Source: Cristatella mucedo (taxonomy: Eukaryota > Bryozoa > Phylactolaemata > Cristatellidae). From it: DNA of 64,000 nt. Position 1 is the stretch's first letter, and each line of letters opens with the position of its first letter. Below are positions 60,050-64,000 of the stretch, piece after piece. The DNA is taken from positions 763,501-827,500 of the forward strand of contig WPIO01000124.1 of the NCBI GenBank assembly GCA_009760855.2. The letters run 5' to 3'. Made by a program: the position numbers and the translations under genes. The notes under the pieces are model-generated. The model was not told the origin of the DNA and made no database searches. It saw only the letters and a program-made list of their open reading frames with translations.

Positions 60050-60395
60050 TGCTTAAAAACCGTCGGCGAAAGAAGCTTTTGCTTTGCAGATCCTAGACTA
60101 TGGAGCTCGTTGTCACCGTGCTTACACAACAACAACAACTACTCTACTGCTGCTGCCGACTGTGGTACATCCTTTCCAGGCGAACTGAGCTGGTAATTCC
60201 ACACTAGCTACTCGCTACCTCAACTGCCCTCCTGACTCAGCCGTGCTTCCCACTTTCTCTTTGTTGTGTGAGATGAAGTCTGCCGGCTACTGAATGCGTA
60301 CCGAAAGCCGCTTAGGCTGCGAGTGCGCTACACAAAACTCTGTGTGTAGTGCAAAGACTTTGTGATTTTGTGGAATTATAGATGGATATACATTG
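60050..60395 (+). mobile_element. family-2 LINE 3' end
   Basis: It follows the last coding part (LKTVGERSF-type region) and the UTR of family 2, with the marker ATGCGTACCGAAAGCCGCTT. The last 30 bases are worn. Confidence 0.8.
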
Positions 60396-60399
60396 ACAT

Positions 60400-61640
60400 G
60401 TCCGGCTCTGAATCTTCAGACTTTGCCGTGCATAGGCTATGTGGTGCAAGGTCAGAATGGAATGGCACAAAAAAAAATGGAAAGGCTTGGACACAATTCA
60501 GTTCTCGACCAAATAAGGGCAGGTCAACAAGGGCTGCCTGAGCGGACGACTAAGGCGGACAGCCCTTATCTAAGATAAGGAAGATACGTGGCGTCCCTGT
60601 GCGGTCCGTGACTACCCGCAGGCTCTTAATTGTCAGTCTCACAGCAACGGTTCCGATGGCAAATTAGAGACCAGGCAGCTCATTTCAGCCACACACGCTC
60701 AGCCGAGCTACATTAAAGAACTCATATAGATTAGCAAGACACTTTCACCTAACCAATTTGATAAATTAATTGAGAGCACTGACTGGCAGAGGTCTAAAGT
60801 GGTTTTGCAGGCACGATGCATGAACCGTTAGTAATTGTACCTACTTGGCTATCAACGGTAAAGCCAGAATTTAAAGGATGAGATCACGTGGCAAGAATAC
60901 ATCACAGGGGAGGCGTAGACGCTGTCTGACTGAATAGTCGCCACAAACCTGCTTGCTTTGGATGTGTTGCAGTGCCAGCCTCTAATGGCTACGATAGGAC
61001 AGCTGTGCGGTTTTAACCCAGCTAATTGGAATTTAAAACTCACTCAGCAGCATTTAATGAGCCGCGGCCAAGCAGTTGTGCAGAATAAAGCCACGTGTCA
61101 AGCAGCTAGTACTAATGAAGTCACCACACAGGAAGCAGCAATCGTTGAGACGCCATGTCTACCTAGTATTAACACAGCTACAACAAGAATACAACTAATC
61201 TTATGTCATTTGCATAAGCATCCAAAGAGAACCCAAGCACTATCCAAGAGGTTTCAAACTTACAGGAAGAGAATCGATAACTACGGTAGGTACAATCGGT
61301 CATGCTTTAACAAGCATGACCGATTGTACCCGTAGTAGCTAAGATAAAATAATATCAGAAATATTATAGATGCATATAATATATAATATAATATGATGAT
61401 AGGATGACATAAAAGGATTGGTTAAATTGCACACACATTTCGTGCTAAGGCCAGCATGCAAAAGTGCACGAGAAGCAAATCAGGTCAAAGCTACCGTTTG
61501 GTAGAACCGCTGGTTAGTAGCATCATCGAATCATTTACAGGTAAGCACACAAGAACATAAAGACAGGCTTTATGGGACACAGAGGACAGCTAAGCAGAGC
61601 AGATTGTTCTTTAGCCGAGACTCAAATTATGCGATGTCAA
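60400..61640. other. no gene recognised
   Basis: Contains a SINE- or LINE-tail-like piece near 61215 and the foldback at 61289. The 125-codon plus frame at 60958-61335 ends inside the foldback and has no domain. Confidence 0.4.
61289..61330. repeat. inverted repeat, 19-bp perfect arms, 4-bp loop
   Basis: GGTACAATCGGTCATGCTT at 61289-61307 pairs exactly with 61312-61330. Outside it CTACG and CGTAG also pair across a small bulge. Confidence 0.95.
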
Positions 61641-61649
61641 TGCAGGCGG

Positions 61650-62990
61650 TGATATAAGCCAGAAGCGAGTTTCAGACTTGCTGTTCATGTGAACTGAATT
61701 TCCGATCACTAAGAGATTTTAATTTAGGGCTAGGAAGGGTGAGACAGCAGGATGCCGAGCCGGTGCTGGTGCGAGAGCCCGTGACTGGAGGGGTAAGGAG
61801 ATCGGATAAATAGGCTGATACAAACTAGTGGAGCAGAGCATAGAGAGGGAGGCTCTCGAAGTTGATTCTTTGCTTGATAGGGAGCCAGTGAAAATTAGAA
61901 AGTACCAGTGAGATGTGGAAGCTGAGCATTTGACGGCAACTCAGCCAAGCTGCAGAATTTTGCTCCAGTCGCTGCTTTCTTATTGCAAATGCATCGTCAC
62001 TGCTATTGCTTTTATGATTACTTTTTTAAGGTGATCTTCATTGTCATTATTGCTGTTTTTAATAGAAGGACACAATCCGAGTCAGTGCAAGGAGAGCTCA
62101 GTCTCTCTCGTACCCTCAGACGTAGGTACGATCACGTGACGTGACCTGTACACGAGCACGAGTGACACGGAATGCTGTGACAGCCTAGAACCGTCTAGAA
62201 CGGCATTGCGGATTTGCGTCAATTTGGTCACGAGGTCCGCGAAGGATTGAAAACGACGTGCACCGAATTGCTTGATCCGTATTCAGACCAACACCCTCAC
62301 ATGCTGCTCCACCCCCTGATTCCTGTGCGTTCGAGCTCACTGGTCCGGCAATGGTCGAGGCAGCAAGGGAGCCACGGACAAGTCGTGTATTGTCGCAGCT
62401 TGTGCTGTGACCAGAGAGCACAAAGCCACTTCGAAAAGGCACTCGCACCGCTCGACACGGGTCGATCCAATCAAACAAGCGACAAACGGCCTCCACAGGC
62501 AGCAGCAAGCTACATCAGCTTGCTGCTGAGGCCGGTAGACCAGCGAGCAGTGTGCGATACATAAGACACACCGATGGAATGTCACAAATGCGTGGACAAA
62601 TTTGGTTGTAGTATTCCTGTGTAAGCAGGCCCCGATATTTGCAGTGCTACATTGCTAAAAGTAGGCAGACTTGATTGAGGAGCTGATGGGGTCGCCTTCT
62701 GATAGGTCACTGTGTTTGATAAGACACCCAAATCTCTTGCAGATGCTGCAGGAGATATATGTGCTTGCAGAGTCAACTTGCGGAGTCGAGTGCTGAGCTT
62801 TTCAGTTTTTGAGTCACACTTGGTTTCCCCATAACTAGTAAGTTGATTTTTTATCATCTAATTTGAGAAAGTTTGCTGCTATCCATGCGCGAATGTCAGC
62901 AATACCTGCAGCAAGGGAGTTGAGAGAATTTGACGCGCTGGAGGGCTTCGAAGGATCAAGACACAGGTACACTGAGGCTGGAGGTCGGAG
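61650..62990 (-). mobile_element. family-1 LINE fragment split by an unknown insert
   Basis: The left part 61650-61990 (C-terminal RT region) and the right part 62527-62990 (the region after YADD) are collinear with copy E. They are separated by about 0.54 kb of unrelated sequence. Both LINE parts carry stops. Confidence 0.75.
61991..62526. other. 0.54-kb insert inside a LINE copy, unidentified
   Basis: This sequence replaces a few bases of LINE and has no match to any other repeat in the window. It includes a GC-rich part (62140-62500) with CGATCACGTGACGTGACC and ends at a 12-bp-arm foldback (62500-62528). No target-site duplication or coding content is apparent. Confidence 0.55.
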
Positions 62991-62999
62991 GGCAAATCT

Positions 63000-63510
63000 T
63001 GTCGGTCTCCTAATCCTTATGTCTTAGAAGGGGTAAATGCAATCATTTCTCAACGGGAGTTAAACCACACGTGCAGCTGGTGAAACAGTACAAGTAGCAA
63101 CTTGCCTAGTCTGCTGTCCAATTCAGAAGGCATGCTCATGCAACAGCTACTATGTGTTAGCACTTGAGAGCCACTTCAGTGGATATGACGTCTCTATGCA
63201 TCTGAAGCTAAGAATGCGTGTGCATCCCCCCCCCCCCGGGGTGAGGTGAGTGTACTTAGAGACCCCAGTCGTTGGTAGGAGTCTTGTGGCAGGCAATCCT
63301 CCTTTACTTACCTCCTGCAAGCACTGGTGGTAGCCGTCAAGGCTCTCTCCTGTCACTACATCCACTATACACATACACGAGAGAGAGAGAGAAAATACAG
63401 TGCGAAAGAAAGTGGCAAAGACAGAAATACAGACATAAACTCGGATGAGATGTAGAGAGAAACTGTTGATCAGCTAGCCTTTACATATTTACTCTCTTTC
63501 CCAGGGAGTG
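63000..63510. other. no gene; C run and family-2 SINE tail
   Basis: A C12 run lies near 63226. At 63310-63362, GCAAGCACTGGTGGTAGCCG looks like a worn family-2 SINE body. Confidence 0.5.
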
Positions 63511-63673
63511 GCGATGGGGACGCCTGCAGCTCTTCGTCGGCAGCCTCTGTTCTGGATAGGACGGTTGTTGCACGCAGGGCTTCCGGGGCTTCTTTTCCTG
63601 CCTCACCGGCTTGTCGACTGCAGCTGCAGCCGCAGTCTTCGAACGCTTCGGCTAATTGGTCGCATCGAGCCAT
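63470..63673 (-). CDS. possible Ala/Glu-rich exon, minus strand
   Basis: A minus-strand frame (MARCDQLAEAFEDCGCSCSR, EAADEELQASPSPLPGKES) with a possible donor AAAGAGA|GTAAAT at the end. It could be an upstream exon of the RhoGAP-like gene, 4.7 kb away. The plus strand has an equally open but Leu/Arg-rich frame. No domain. Confidence 0.2.
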   Translation of the reverse strand: MARCDQLAEAFEDCGCSCSRQAGEAGKEAPEALRATTVLSRTEAADEELQASPSPLPGKESKYVKAS

Positions 63674-63842
63674 TGATGGGCAACAAAGGTGCAGACCCAG
63701 AGGCCCGAAGGCGCCGGCCTCTGCTCCCTATGCCATCAGCTAGGCTCTCTGGCTATAGCTTCAGCTGAAGGTGAAGGCAGGCTTTACCGTAAGTGCAGTG
63801 CCTGAGCTAACTATGTGTGTACGTGTCTGTGTGCGTGCTCGC

Positions 63843-63844
<2 letters not shown>

Positions 63845-63925
<81 letters not shown>
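63845..63925. repeat. (GT)n microsatellite
   Basis: About 40 GT units with one GGTGTG interruption near 63886. Confidence 0.97.
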
Positions 63926-63928
<3 letters not shown>

Positions 63929-64000
63929 TGCACTCCACTCCTAGTTCCACTTAACGGCAGCCTTTACCTGAGCCACGAATCGGCAGGAAGCCTCAGTTAG

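Overview
This is a nuclear window from an animal. The support is a spliced EMI plus fasciclin (FAS1) gene of the TGFBI/periostin type, an isolated RhoGAP-like exon, CR1/L2-type and R2-like retrotransposon pieces, tRNA-derived SINEs and many microsatellites. The tight introns and the invertebrate-style LINE and SINE families suggest an invertebrate, but the phylum cannot be read from the sequence. There are no operons, CRISPR arrays or bacterial features. All exon models are manual GT-AG models checked by reading-frame phase and are not supported by transcripts.

Layout. (1) Positions 296-15320, minus strand: ten exons of one secreted-type protein. An EMI-like cysteine module comes first, then FAS1 domains 1-3 in full and the start of FAS1-4, which runs off the left edge. 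All phases join. The introns hold LINE and SINE relics, including an antisense LINE copy at 2711-3955. (2) Positions 15300-24430: SINEs, the best LINE copy (17823-19340), a second LINE family on the minus strand (20100-21520), a possible acidic C-terminal exon (21639-21962) and more LINE relics. (3) Positions 24450-27620: very CpG-rich DNA with no gene I can defend. (4) Positions 27850-47560: microsatellites, SINEs, a 430-490 bp direct-repeat pair resembling LTRs, a 19-bp minisatellite and an R2/NeSL-like LINE 3' end (about 42520-43453). (5) Positions 47560-57780: two LINE copies, AT-rich DNA, a CpG-rich possible exon (53116-53439) and a roughly 770-bp CT tract. (6) Positions 57800-64000: GA and AT repeats, a 30-bp-arm foldback, the RhoGAP-like exon (minus strand, 58622-58806), a LINE copy split by an unknown 0.54-kb insert, and a GT repeat.

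Main observations. The abundant SINE and the main LINE share a hairpin-forming 3' tail of about 50 bp, which implies the LINE machinery moves the SINE. Three LINE copies carry internal deletions whose lengths are multiples of three (636, 222 and 177 bp), and two of these start at almost the same base. Several long perfect foldback palindromes occur, the largest being 78 bp with no spacer at 5608-5685. No single new gene system is evident. The novelty here is in repeat biology.
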